Shown piece after piece: positions 1 through 8,977 of a stretch of DNA of 64,000 bases (position 1 is its first letter; every line of letters begins with the position of its first letter). A program made the position numbers and the translations under genes. The notes under the pieces are model-generated. The model was not told the origin of the DNA and ran no database searches. It saw only the letters and a program-made list of their open reading frames with translations. Source of the DNA: Oceanicaulis sp052055585 (GTDB lineage: Bacteria; Pseudomonadota; Alphaproteobacteria; Caulobacterales; Maricaulaceae); NCBI RefSeq assembly GCF_052055585.1, contig NZ_CP170485.1, positions 2,976,001 through 3,040,000 of the forward strand. Reading direction: 5' to 3'.

Positions 1-2536
1 AATTCTCGAACGCCATGCCGCACTCGGTGCCGGCGCGCACTTCGGGGACTTCGTCCTTGAAGCGCTTGAGCGTGGACAGATTGCCTTCGTGGATCACGGT
101 GTCGTCGCGCAGCAGACGCACGCCACAGCCGCGCTTCACCACGCCTTCGGTCACGCGGCAACCCGCAACGCGGCCCACCTTGGTGATGTTGAAGACTTCC
201 AGGATTTGCGCGTAACCAATGAAGGTTTCGCGTTTCTCCGGAGCGAGCATGCCCTCGAGCGTGTTCTTCACGTCGTCGATCAGGTCGTAGATCACCGAGT
301 AGTAGCGGATCTCCACGCCTTCGCGCTCGGCCAGATCGCGCGCCTGCTTGTTGGCGCGGACGTTGAACGCGAAGATCGGCGAACCCGAGGCTTGCGCCAG
401 CAGGACATCGCTTTCGGACACGCCGCCAGCGGCGGAGTGGATGATCTTGGCCTGGACTTCCTCGTTGCCGACTTTTTCCAGGGCGCCAATGATCGCTTCC
501 GCAGAACCTTGCACGTCCGCCTTGACCAGAAGCGGCAGCTCCTGAACCTCGTTGGATTTGAGCTTGGCCATCATCTGCTCAAGCGAGGCGCCGCCGCCCG
601 TCCGGGCCGCCGCCGCCTTGTCGCGCTTGACCCGCTCGCGGTATTCCACCAGCTCGCGGGCGCGGGCTTCGGAATCCACCACGGCGAAGACTTCGCCCGG
701 CTCCGGCGCGCCGTCCAGGCCGAGAATCTCGGCCGGCAGGGACGGGCCCGCCTCTTTCATCTGCTGGCCGCGCTCGTTCACAAGCGCCCGCACCTTGCCC
801 CATTGCGCGCCCGCCACGACGATATCGCCGCGCTTCAGCGTGCCGCGCTTCACAAGGCAGGTCGCGACCGGGCCACGGCCCTTGTCGACCTGGGATTCAA
901 TCACCACGCCTTCCGCAGAGCGGTTGGGGTTGGCTTTCAGCTCCAGCATTTCCGCTTGCAGGTTGATGGCGTCGGTCAGCTCATCAAGACCCATCTTCTT
1001 CAGCGCAGACACCGGAACGGCCTGAACATCGCCGCCCATATCTTCCACGAACACTTCGTACTGAAGCAGTTCCTGGAGCACTTTCTGCGGATCGGAGTCC
1101 GGCTTGTCGATCTTGTTGACCGCCACGATCATCGGCACGTTCGCCGCCTTGGCGTGGCTGATCGCCTCGATGGTCTGCGGCATGACGCCGTCATCGGCCG
1201 CCACCACCAGGATCACGATGTCGGTCGCCTGTGCGCCGCGAGAGCGCATGGAGGAGAACGCGGCGTGGCCCGGGGTGTCGAGGAAGGTGATCTTCTCGCC
1301 CGATTTCAATTCCACCTGATAGGCGCCGATATGCTGGGTGATGCCGCCGGCTTCGCCTGCAGCCACGTCGGTTGAGCGCAGGGCGTCCAGCAGCGAGGTC
1401 TTGCCGTGGTCAACGTGACCCATGACGGTGACGACCGGAGGACGCGGCAGCTTGCTCTCTTCGGAATCCGCCTCGGAAATGAAGCCGGTTTCGACGTCGG
1501 ATTCAGACACGCGTTTGATGGTGTGGCCGAATTCCTCGACAATCAGCTCGGCGATGTCGGCGTCCAGCATGTCGTTGGCGCGCACCATCTGACCTTGGGT
1601 CATCAAGTACTTCACCACGTCCGCGGCGCGCTCGGCCATACGCTGGGCGAGATCCTGCACGGAGATCGCTTCAGGCACGATCACCTCGCGGGACACCTTG
1701 TCACGCTGCTGGCCGCCTTGCATGCGACGCTGCTTTTCACGTTCGCGGGCCCGGCGCATGGACGCCAGCGAACGCTGACGGCCTTCATCATCCTCAACGA
1801 GGTTCTGAATGGTCAGCTTGCCCTGGCGACGCTTGGGCTCCTTGGTGCGCGACGGCTGGGCTTTGTCCCCGCCCGGCGCGACCTTCTTGGATTTCACGCG
1901 GCCGCCCATGGATTCAAGGATGTTGCGGTTGTCGTCAGACTCCTCGCGCTCACCCTTGTCCTTGCTCTTGTCCGCCTTGCGGGACGGCGCTTTCACGGAC
2001 GGCTCTTCCGCCGTATCCGCAGCCGCAGCCGGCGCAGCCTTCTTGGACTTCTTGGCCTGCTCGGCAGCCAGGCGCGCAGCTTCCGCTTCCGCAATGGCGC
2101 GACGCTCTTCGTCCTCACGACGCAGGCGCTCTTCTTCCTCGCGCTTGCGCATGTCCTCAAGCGCACGGCGCTCTTCGTCTTCACGCGCCTGACGCGCCTG
2201 CTCTTCGGCTTTCTGCTTGGCGGCGCGCTCTTCCTGTTCGGCGCGCGCACGCAGAATGGCCTGCTGGCGTTTGATCAGTTCTTCTTCAGACAGGCCCAGC
2301 TGCTTGGCCTTGGCGGCCAGCGCAGCGCGCGCCTTGTCCTTCTGGGTCTGAGGCGCGCCGGATTTGCCCGTCGCGGCGTCCTTGCCGGCAGGCCCGCCCG
2401 GGCGCTTGCGCTTCTTCTCGACAACGACAGACTTCTGACGTCCGCGCGCAAAGCTTTGCTGCACGGTCCCAGAGGAACGTCCACCGAGGGAGAGAGGCTT
2501 GCGGCCCGAGTTGTTGCGTTCGTCAGCGTCGCTCAT
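1..2536 (-). CDS. infB: Translation initiation factor IF-2 (partial, C-terminus cut by window edge)
   Basis: This is the GTPase that places fMet-tRNA on the 30S subunit and promotes 50S joining. It reads from an ATG at 2534-2536 to the left edge, 845 codons, with no stop reached. The first roughly 300 residues are a low-complexity, Lys/Arg/Ala/Glu-rich region with the usual alphaproteobacterial N-terminal IF2 motif (KPLSLGGRSSGTVQQSFARG). The G1 motif GHVDHGKT lies at residues 373-380, followed by the remaining G motifs and the beta-barrel region. It is the last gene seen of the rimP-nusA-ylxR-infB operon. The 137-bp gap to ylxR holds a nested hairpin. Identity is certain; only the 3' end is missing. 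Confidence 0.97.
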   Translation of the reverse strand, partial: MSDADERNNSGRKPLSLGGRSSGTVQQSFARGRQKSVVVEKKRKRPGGPAGKDAATGKSGAPQTQKDKARAALAAKAKQLGLSEEELIKRQQAILRARAEQEERAAKQKAEEQARQAREDEERRALEDMRKREEEERLRREDEERRAIAEAEAARLAAEQAKKSKKAAPAAAADTAEEPSVKAPSRKADKSKDKGEREESDDNRNILESMGGRVKSKKVAPGGDKAQPSRTKEPKRRQGKLTIQNLVEDDEGRQRSLASMRRAREREKQRRMQGGQQRDKVSREVIVPEAISVQDLAQRMAERAADVVKYLMTQGQMVRANDMLDADIAELIVEEFGHTIKRVSESDVETGFISEADSEESKLPRPPVVTVMGHVDHGKTSLLDALRSTDVAAGEAGGITQHIGAYQVELKSGEKITFLDTPGHAAFSSMRSRGAQATDIVILVVAADDGVMPQTIEAISHAKAANVPMIVAVNKIDKPDSDPQKVLQELLQYEVFVEDMGGDVQAVPVSALKKMGLDELTDAINLQAEMLELKANPNRSAEGVVIESQVDKGRGPVATCLVKRGTLKRGDIVVAGAQWGKVRALVNERGQQMKEAGPSLPAEILGLDGAPEPGEVFAVVDSEARARELVEYRERVKRDKAAAARTGGGASLEQMMAKLKSNEVQELPLLVKADVQGSAEAIIGALEKVGNEEVQAKIIHSAAGGVSESDVLLAQASGSPIFAFNVRANKQARDLAEREGVEIRYYSVIYDLIDDVKNTLEGMLAPEKRETFIGYAQILEVFNITKVGRVAGCRVTEGVVKRGCGVRLLRDDTVIHEGNLSTLKRFKDEVPEVRAGTECGMAFEN

Positions 2537-2609
2537 AAGCGTCCTTGCCGCGGCTTTACATATCTTCGGGCGGAGCCCCGCCGCCGCGTGCGCGAGGGTC
2601 CGTCATCTG

Positions 2610-2641
2610 TTCAGGTCGCCTCCGGGAAGCCCCGGCCTGAA
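2610..2641. other. Nested hairpin in the ylxR-infB spacer
   Basis: TTCAGG and CCTGAA arms enclose a second perfect pair, CCGGG-AAGC-CCCGG. There is no U-run after it on the minus strand, so it is unlikely to be an efficient intrinsic terminator. It may be an mRNA stability or processing element between ylxR and infB. Confidence 0.35.
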
Positions 2642-2673
2642 GGCCCGCTAAACTAGCCAGCTTCCAAGGCGTT

Positions 2674-3315
2674 TCAACTCTTCTGTGCGTCTGTCGCCGC
2701 AGGATCGAGGTTAACGAAGCCTGCAAGCTTGAACGCCAAGGCGGAAAACCCCGCCGCTTCAGGTCCATCGGCCAGAACCGCATGAACCGCATTCCCGACG
2801 CCAAGGGCCCCGCTCAGGGTCTCGGCGTCAAAACATCCCAGCACCGGCGCCGTGCATTCCACGGCCTTGGCCAGGTGATCCAGCTTCTTGCGCCCGTCAG
2901 GCGCGGCGTCGCTGGCTTCAATTCTCCACGCCGGCTCCGGGTCCGATTGCAACGCCATGCGAACAGCGTCCGAACCCAGCTCCACACGTCCGGCCCGGCG
3001 CGCCAGACCCAGAAGGCTCAGAAGACGCGCCTTGATCAGCGCCTCGAACTGGTCCGCCAGGTCTTCCGGGGCCTCGACCGGCTGCTCGAAGGCCCGGTTG
3101 AACAGGCGCTTCTTCACAGCCTTGTCCACCAGAGCCCTGTCAGCACTGACCCAGCCGCCCCGACCGGGAAGGCGCGCGGCCACATCCGGGGTCACGCGCC
3201 CCTCCGGGCTCAGCGCGACACGGAGGAGGTCTTCCTCCCCCTTCACCTCACCGGTGGCGACGCAACGGCGTTCGCGCACCGGTTTGGCCCGGCCATGGCG
3301 CGCTCCGCGGCTCAC
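2674..3315 (-). CDS. ylxR: YlxR-type RNA-binding protein fused to an L7Ae-like domain
   Basis: The 213-residue protein has an N-terminal YlxR (DUF448) domain, about residues 13-85, with the family signature RRCVATGEV and the later PGRGGWVS stretch. A second half, about 90-200, resembles the L7Ae/YlxQ ribosomal-protein fold (LLGLARRAGRVELGSD). This two-domain form is usual in alphaproteobacteria, where it sits between nusA and infB. The GTG start (3313-3315) overlaps the nusA stop as GTGA, which indicates translational coupling. A role in RNA binding or RNase P/transcription is inferred from the family only. Confidence 0.88.
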   Translation of the reverse strand: MSRGARHGRAKPVRERRCVATGEVKGEEDLLRVALSPEGRVTPDVAARLPGRGGWVSADRALVDKAVKKRLFNRAFEQPVEAPEDLADQFEALIKARLLSLLGLARRAGRVELGSDAVRMALQSDPEPAWRIEASDAAPDGRKKLDHLAKAVECTAPVLGCFDAETLSGALGVGNAVHAVLADGPEAAGFSALAFKLAGFVNLDPAATDAQKS

Positions 3316-5048
3316 GACTGCTCGTCTTCCTCCGTCGCATCCGCATCCAGCAGATCGGCCAGGTCCACGCCCAGCTTCTCGGCTTCTGCTTCAAGATCGG
3401 AGAGGTCGATGTCTTCCAGATCGACATCGGAAGCCGCTTCGTCAAGGGCCTCGTCCTCAACCTCTTCCACCTCGGCCTCGGGCTGGGGCAGATCATCTTC
3501 GGAAATCCAGCCTGCGATCACGCGCGCGCGCATGATCAGCATTTCGGCGTCTTCCGGAGACATGTCAGCGCCTTCGAGAATGCCCGGCTCACGCACGCGC
3601 TCGCCATCGCGGGTCTCGTACCAGCCGCGCAGATCGTCCGGGGTCAGGCCCGCCAGATCCTCGATGGTGCAGACTTCGTTCTCGCCGAACTTGACCGCCA
3701 TGGGCAGGTCCACGCCTTCCACGTCGAGCACGGCGTCTTCCACGCCCAGCTCCTTGCGGCGGGCATCCTGTTCAGCGGCGCGCTTTTCGAGGAATTCGCG
3801 GGCGCGGGTCTGGATTTCCTGAGCGGTGTCGTCGTCGAAGCCTTCAATGACGGCGATCTCGTCGAGTTCGACGAAAGCGATGTCTTCAACTTCAGCGAAG
3901 CCTTCAGTGGCCAGAAGCTGGGCGATGACCTCGTCCACATCCAGCGCATTCATGAAGGTCGAGGTGCGCTCGGAGAATTCTTTCTGGCGACGCTCGGACT
4001 CTTCTTCCTCGGTCAGGATGTCGATGGCCCAGCCGGTCAGCTGGCTGGCCAGACGCACATTCTGGCCGCGACGGCCGATGGCGAGGGACAGCTGATCGTC
4101 CGGCACGACGACTTCGATACGCTCGGCTTCATCATCCAGCACCACCTTGGCGACTTCGGCCGGCTGCAGCGCGTTGACGATGAAGGTCGCCGGATCGGGA
4201 TTCCACGGAATGATGTCGATCTTCTCGCCAGCCAGCTCGTTGACGACCGCCTGAACCCGGCTGCCGCGCATACCCACGCAGGCGCCGACGGGATCAATGG
4301 AGCTGTCGTTGGAGATGACGGCGATTTTGGCGCGCGAACCCGGATCGCGTGCAACGCGCGGGATCTCGATGACGCCTTCGTAGACTTCCGGCACTTCCTG
4401 GGCGAACAGGGCGGCCATGAAGTCGGGATGGGCGCGCGACAGGAAGATCTGCGGGCCGCGGGTCTCTTCACGCACGTCATAGATATAGGCGCGCACGCGG
4501 TCATTGACCTGCAGGCTTTCACGCGGAATGCCGTCGGAGCGGCGGATAATGCCTTCGGCCTTGCCCAGGTCGATGATGACATTGCCGTATTCGACGCGCT
4601 TGACGATGCCGTTGACGATCTCGCCGATGCGGTCCTTGTACTCGTTGAACTGGCGCTTGCGCTCGGCTTCACGGACCTTCTGGGTGATCACCTGCTTGGC
4701 GGTCTGGGAGGCCACGCGGCCAAACTCGATCGGCGGCAGTTCTTCTTCGTAGAAGGACCCGATCTGAGCTTCCGGATCGCGCTTTTTCGCTTCGTCCAGC
4801 GTGATCTGGTGCGCTTCGTTCTCGATCTCCTCGACCACACTGGTGCGGCTGGTCAGACGCATCTCGCCGGTCTTGGGATTGATCTTGCAGTGGATGTCCA
4901 GCTCGGCGCCATAGCGCGAGCGGGCGGCCTTCTGGATCGCCTCTTCAATGGCTTCCAGCACGATCGACTCGTCGATCATCTTCTCCTGCGCCACCGCGCG
5001 GGCGATTTGCAGGATTTCCAGCTTGTTGGCGCTGACCCCGATGGCCAT
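3312..5048 (-). CDS. nusA: Transcription termination/antitermination factor NusA
   Basis: NusA binds RNA polymerase and nascent RNA and modulates pausing, termination and antitermination. The start was set at the ATG at 5046-5048 (MAIGVSANKLEILQIA), which has a GAAGGAA ribosome binding site about 10 bases upstream; an in-frame ATG 60 bases earlier would add a non-conserved extension. The 578 residues show the N-terminal domain, an S1 domain (about 135-200), two KH domains including GACVGMRGSRVQAVVNELAG and the later LAIGRRGQNVRLAS, then a long acidic C-terminal region with helix-hairpin-helix repeats. It follows rimP by 19 bp and overlaps ylxR by 4 bp. Confidence 0.97.
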   Translation of the reverse strand: MAIGVSANKLEILQIARAVAQEKMIDESIVLEAIEEAIQKAARSRYGAELDIHCKINPKTGEMRLTSRTSVVEEIENEAHQITLDEAKKRDPEAQIGSFYEEELPPIEFGRVASQTAKQVITQKVREAERKRQFNEYKDRIGEIVNGIVKRVEYGNVIIDLGKAEGIIRRSDGIPRESLQVNDRVRAYIYDVREETRGPQIFLSRAHPDFMAALFAQEVPEVYEGVIEIPRVARDPGSRAKIAVISNDSSIDPVGACVGMRGSRVQAVVNELAGEKIDIIPWNPDPATFIVNALQPAEVAKVVLDDEAERIEVVVPDDQLSLAIGRRGQNVRLASQLTGWAIDILTEEEESERRQKEFSERTSTFMNALDVDEVIAQLLATEGFAEVEDIAFVELDEIAVIEGFDDDTAQEIQTRAREFLEKRAAEQDARRKELGVEDAVLDVEGVDLPMAVKFGENEVCTIEDLAGLTPDDLRGWYETRDGERVREPGILEGADMSPEDAEMLIMRARVIAGWISEDDLPQPEAEVEEVEDEALDEAASDVDLEDIDLSDLEAEAEKLGVDLADLLDADATEEDEQS

Positions 5049-5067
5049 ATCCGCGTTCCTTCTCGTT

Positions 5068-5604
5068 CTACTCGTCAGCCTGACCGTCTTCACCCTCGAT
5101 GGGACCACGAGCCTTCAGGCTCGCCTCCACGAGAGCGTCGGTCATGACCAGCTTGGCGTCTGCGATCCACTCGAACGGGATGACAGCCGTGTCTTCCTCG
5201 CCCGCCAGATCCATCAGTACGTTCTCATCCTCGATCCCGGCGAGCATGCCGCGAAACCGCTTGCGGTTCTCCACCAGGCGATCGAGCTCGATCTTGGCCT
5301 CGAACCCTTCCCAGCGCGCAAAGTGCGCCAATGCGGTCAGGGGCCGGTCAATACCGGGCGAGGACACTTCCAGATCATATTCGCCCGAAACCGGATCGGC
5401 CTCGTCAAAAATTTCCGACAGGGCGCGCGACAGGCGTGCACAGTCTTCAACCACCATCGTGCCGTCATGACGCTCGGCCATGATCTGCACCGTGGTCTTC
5501 TTGCCGCCCATCACGCGCACACGCACAATTTCAAGCCCGAGGGTCTCGGCCAGGGGCTCGGCGATCTCGAGGATGCGCTTGTCTTGCGGGCTGTTTGCTT
5601 TCAT
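5068..5604 (-). CDS. rimP: Ribosome maturation factor RimP
   Basis: RimP assists 30S subunit assembly. The start chosen is the ATG at 5602-5604 (MKANSPQDKRILEIAEPLAE), giving 178 residues, close to the family length. The conserved core YDLEVSSPGIDRPL is at about residues 88-101. The reading frame stays open 87 bases further upstream, to an ATG at 5691, straight through the hairpin described at 5644-5672; that extension is hairpin sequence read as protein and is not conserved. It is the first gene of the nusA-infB operon. Confidence 0.93.
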   Translation of the reverse strand: MKANSPQDKRILEIAEPLAETLGLEIVRVRVMGGKKTTVQIMAERHDGTMVVEDCARLSRALSEIFDEADPVSGEYDLEVSSPGIDRPLTALAHFARWEGFEAKIELDRLVENRKRFRGMLAGIEDENVLMDLAGEEDTAVIPFEWIADAKLVMTDALVEASLKARGPIEGEDGQADE

Positions 5605-5643
5605 GGGCGTCGTGTATCTGCGTCTGGGCCGGATGCGGGTACG

Positions 5644-5672
5644 AAAAAAGCGGCCCGGGACCCCGAGCCGCT
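5644..5672 (-). terminator. Intrinsic terminator-like hairpin in the rimP leader
   Basis: Read on the minus strand, GCGGCTCGG and CCGGGCCGC form a GC-rich stem followed at once by six T residues. It lies downstream of the predicted rimP promoter (5709-5737) and about 40 bases before the rimP ATG. No minus-strand gene ends just upstream, so its likely role is premature termination (attenuation) of the rimP-nusA-infB transcript. Confidence 0.7.
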
Positions 5673-5708
5673 CGAACATGTCATCCGACATATCGAACTG
5701 TTGAGGCG

Positions 5709-5737
5709 CTTATACGCCCTGAGCGGCCTCAAAGCAA
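5709..5737 (-). promoter_or_regulatory. Predicted sigma70-type promoter of rimP-nusA-ylxR-infB
   Basis: On the minus strand there is a -35-like TTGCTT (5732-5737), exactly 17 bases of spacer, and a -10-like TATAAG (5709-5714). The expected transcription start is near 5702, giving a leader of about 100 bases that contains the terminator-like hairpin. Prediction from sequence only. Confidence 0.5.
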
Positions 5738-5824
5738 TGGGGGGCGCTCAGCCACCTGTCCAAAGTTTAACCCCGCCCTCTGAAATGACCGGGCATTATT
5801 TCCCCCTCAGGGGGAGGAATCACC

Positions 5825-6466
5825 ATGCTCAACGCACTTGCCATAACGCTCGCTCTCATGGCCTGGCAGGCCGAACCCGGCGACGCCTATGCTCAGCTCG
5901 CCCCTGACGCGCGCGAGCGCCTGACGGCCTGTGACGTTGATGCAGAGCGCTTTGACGCCCTGATGCAGCTTGAGCACGACGCCTTTGATCAGGATATGGA
6001 CGGCGGCTGGCGGCGGATCGCCCATCAGGACGGGTGCGAGCACGCCGCCGCCGACCTTCTTGTCGCCTATATGGATCATTCACCGCACTTCAATCCCGAG
6101 CAGCCCGGCGTGATTGGCTGGCATGCCGGACAATTGCTGGCCGTCGCAGGGGAGACCGAGCAAGCCATCCCCTATTTCGAAGCCAGGCGCGTCGGCGAGC
6201 GGGACTGGGTGCTCTATGTGGACGCCAGCCTGGCCTTCCTGCGCCGCGACCGCGCCGCCGCCGAGGCCGCCCGCGCGGAGCTGGCCGAGCTGCGCCCCAG
6301 TGAAGAGATGATGGCGGCGCGCCGTCAGTTCCTGGCCGACAATCCCAACATCACCATGCCCGAAGGCTTTGTGGAACAACCGCAAAATCTCGGCGTGGTG
6401 GATCGCCTGCTGGCGTGCTGGGACATGTCCTATGCCGACGCGTATTCGGGCGCCTGCCTGGACTAG
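5825..6466 (+). CDS. Conserved-looking secreted protein of unknown function
   Basis: The 213-residue product starts at an ATG preceded by a strong GGGGGAGG site. It opens with a short hydrophobic segment (LNALAITLALMAWQAEPGDAY... reduced here to its core ALAITLALMAW), consistent with a signal peptide. The rest is helical and Ala/Glu-rich, with a middle region that could form TPR-like helical pairs. I do not recognise the family. Its stop overlaps the end of trmB by 4 bp (tail to tail), and it is divergent from rimP. Confidence 0.7.
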   Translation: MLNALAITLALMAWQAEPGDAYAQLAPDARERLTACDVDAERFDALMQLEHDAFDQDMDGGWRRIAHQDGCEHAAADLLVAYMDHSPHFNPEQPGVIGWHAGQLLAVAGETEQAIPYFEARRVGERDWVLYVDASLAFLRRDRAAAEAARAELAELRPSEEMMAARRQFLADNPNITMPEGFVEQPQNLGVVDRLLACWDMSYADAYSGACLD

Positions 6467-7143
6467 GCCTTCACAAAATCAAAGAAGACCGGGTCGATGT
6501 CCCCCAGATGCTTGGACTGGTAGCGGGTCACGATGTGATCGGCCGGATTCTGCGTCCAGTCTGACGCCTGCTCGCCCGTCCAGCTCAGCCCACCAGTGTC
6601 CATCAGGATCGGCAAGGCGTGATCGGCATAGGCGCGCACATCGGTGGCCACGCGCAGACGGCCGCCCGATTTGAGAAGCCGCGCGAACTCCGCCGCTGTA
6701 TCAGGCTGCACAAAGCGCCGCTTGGCATGACGTTTCTTCGGCCAGGGGTCGGGGAACAAGAGATAGATCTGCTCAAATGCGCCATCGGGCATGCGCACCA
6801 TCTCGTCGCGCGCATCCGACCGCTTCACCCGCACATTCTCAAGCTGATGATCCTCGATCCCCACCAGCGCCTTGGCGACGCCGTTGAGAAAGGGCTCGAT
6901 CCCCAGAAATCCCGTGCGACGCGCCCGGTCAGCCTGACCGATCAGATGCTCGGCGCCGCCAAAGCCCACTTCCAGCACATAGGCGTCAAAGCCGGGCAGG
7001 AGGGCTTGAGGGTCAAGCGGGCCTTCATCGGCCCAGCTAAGCGCGGGCAGTTGCGCATCCACCAGCGCCCGCTGGCGGTCGGTCAGCTTGTGACCGCTGG
7101 CGCGGCCATAAAGGCGTTTGGGCTGAGGTCGGGTCTCGGTCAT
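6463..7143 (-). CDS. trmB: tRNA (guanine-N7-)-methyltransferase
   Basis: TrmB uses S-adenosylmethionine to make m7G46 in tRNA variable loops. The 226-residue protein shows the SAM-binding region EVGFGGAEHL (about residue 56) and the signature LLFPDPWPKKRHAKRRFV (about 148-165). It lies directly downstream of metK, which makes the cofactor, but the metK terminator separates the two, so it probably has its own promoter in the 83-bp gap. Confidence 0.95.
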   Translation of the reverse strand: MTETRPQPKRLYGRASGHKLTDRQRALVDAQLPALSWADEGPLDPQALLPGFDAYVLEVGFGGAEHLIGQADRARRTGFLGIEPFLNGVAKALVGIEDHQLENVRVKRSDARDEMVRMPDGAFEQIYLLFPDPWPKKRHAKRRFVQPDTAAEFARLLKSGGRLRVATDVRAYADHALPILMDTGGLSWTGEQASDWTQNPADHIVTRYQSKHLGDIDPVFFDFVKA

Positions 7144-7169
7144 GACGGCCCTTTACCCGGCCTGCCTCC

Positions 7170-7203
7170 AAAAACAAAGAGCCGGGCTGAAACAACCCGG
7201 CTC
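7170..7203 (-). terminator. Intrinsic terminator after metK
   Basis: On the minus strand GAGCCGGG and CCCGGCTC form an 8-bp perfect stem (7179-7203) with a 9-base loop, followed by a T-rich run (TTTGTTTTT, 7170-7178). It sits 23 bases after the metK stop. Confidence 0.85.
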
Positions 7204-7226
7204 CTAGTTCAGTCCGTGTCTGTCGC

Positions 7227-8408
<1,182 letters not shown>

Positions 8409-8411
<3 letters not shown>

Positions 8412-8430
8412 ATAAAGCGATCTTTATATG
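8409..8430. promoter_or_regulatory. Perfect palindrome overlapping the metK start codon
   Basis: Arms CATATAAAG and CTTTATATG are exact inverted complements around a 4-base centre CGAT. The left arm includes the complement of the metK ATG. It is AT-rich within GC-rich surroundings. It could be a repressor operator or an RNA hairpin that hides the start codon and ribosome binding site. Binding by a methionine/SAM-responsive regulator is inference. Confidence 0.65.
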
Positions 8431-8486
8431 GCGGGCTTAAACCCTATCGGCGCGCGGAAAGCAAGGCCCGTCCGGTCACAGTCTGT

Positions 8487-8921
8487 TTAAGACGCAGCAC
8501 CCGTTGCGGTCGCTTCGGCTTCTTCAGCCGCCAGGGTCCGCACCAGCTCGAGAATCCGGCGACGCACCTTGGAGTCCTTGATGCGGGCAAAAGCCTGAGC
8601 CAGCGCCACACCATCCGCAGACTGGATGAAGTCATCGACGATCGGGGTCTGGTCGCCTTCAGAGAAGCCCGGCTGGCCCACCGTTTCCGCAACGCCGTCA
8701 TAGAAAAACGACACCGGCACATCCAGAACCTTGGCGAGATTCCACAGGCGGCCTGCGCCAACCCGGTTGGTGCCCCGCTCGTATTTCTGGACCTGCTGGA
8801 AGGTGACCCCCAGCTCTTCGCCCAGCTTTTCCTGACTCAGATTGAGAAGCTGACGCCGAAGCCGGATACGTGATCCCACATGGCGATCCACCGCGTTCGG
8901 GCCTCTCGGATTGGCAGTCAT
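8487..8921 (-). CDS. XRE-family (Cro/C1 HTH) transcriptional regulator, PraR/PhrR-like
   Basis: The 144-residue protein starts at the ATG at 8919-8921 (MTANPRGPNAVDRHVG), which has a GGAATTCGAG site before it; a longer frame to 8981 lacks conservation. The helix-turn-helix lies at about residues 16-70 (QEKLGEELGVTFQQVQKYE, then GTNRVGAGRLWNLAKVL). The C-terminal part has a short helical tail (LAQAFARIKDSKVRRRILEL). It resembles the alphaproteobacterial PraR/PhrR group. It lies between lnt and metK in one direction, so it could control metK through the palindrome at 8409-8430; that link is inferred. Confidence 0.88.
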   Translation of the reverse strand: MTANPRGPNAVDRHVGSRIRLRRQLLNLSQEKLGEELGVTFQQVQKYERGTNRVGAGRLWNLAKVLDVPVSFFYDGVAETVGQPGFSEGDQTPIVDDFIQSADGVALAQAFARIKDSKVRRRILELVRTLAAEEAEATATGAAS

Positions 8922-8977
8922 CTCGAATTCCTTATCTGCGCAGGCATACAACCATAGTTTGGTCAGATGCGATACGC

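Noticed and set aside
89..1375. Long plus-strand open frame (428 codons) over infB
   Set aside because: Antisense shadow of infB; the minus-strand frame has the IF-2 GTPase motifs and continuous homology.
5690..5770. tRNA-Ser-like start (GGACAGGTGGCTGAGC on the minus strand)
   Set aside because: The acceptor and T arms do not pair and no CCA-proximal structure is present.
8412..8486. SAM riboswitch upstream of metK
   Set aside because: The gap is only 75 bases and I could not fit a SAM-II, SAM/SAH or SAM-V core; the palindrome explains the visible symmetry.
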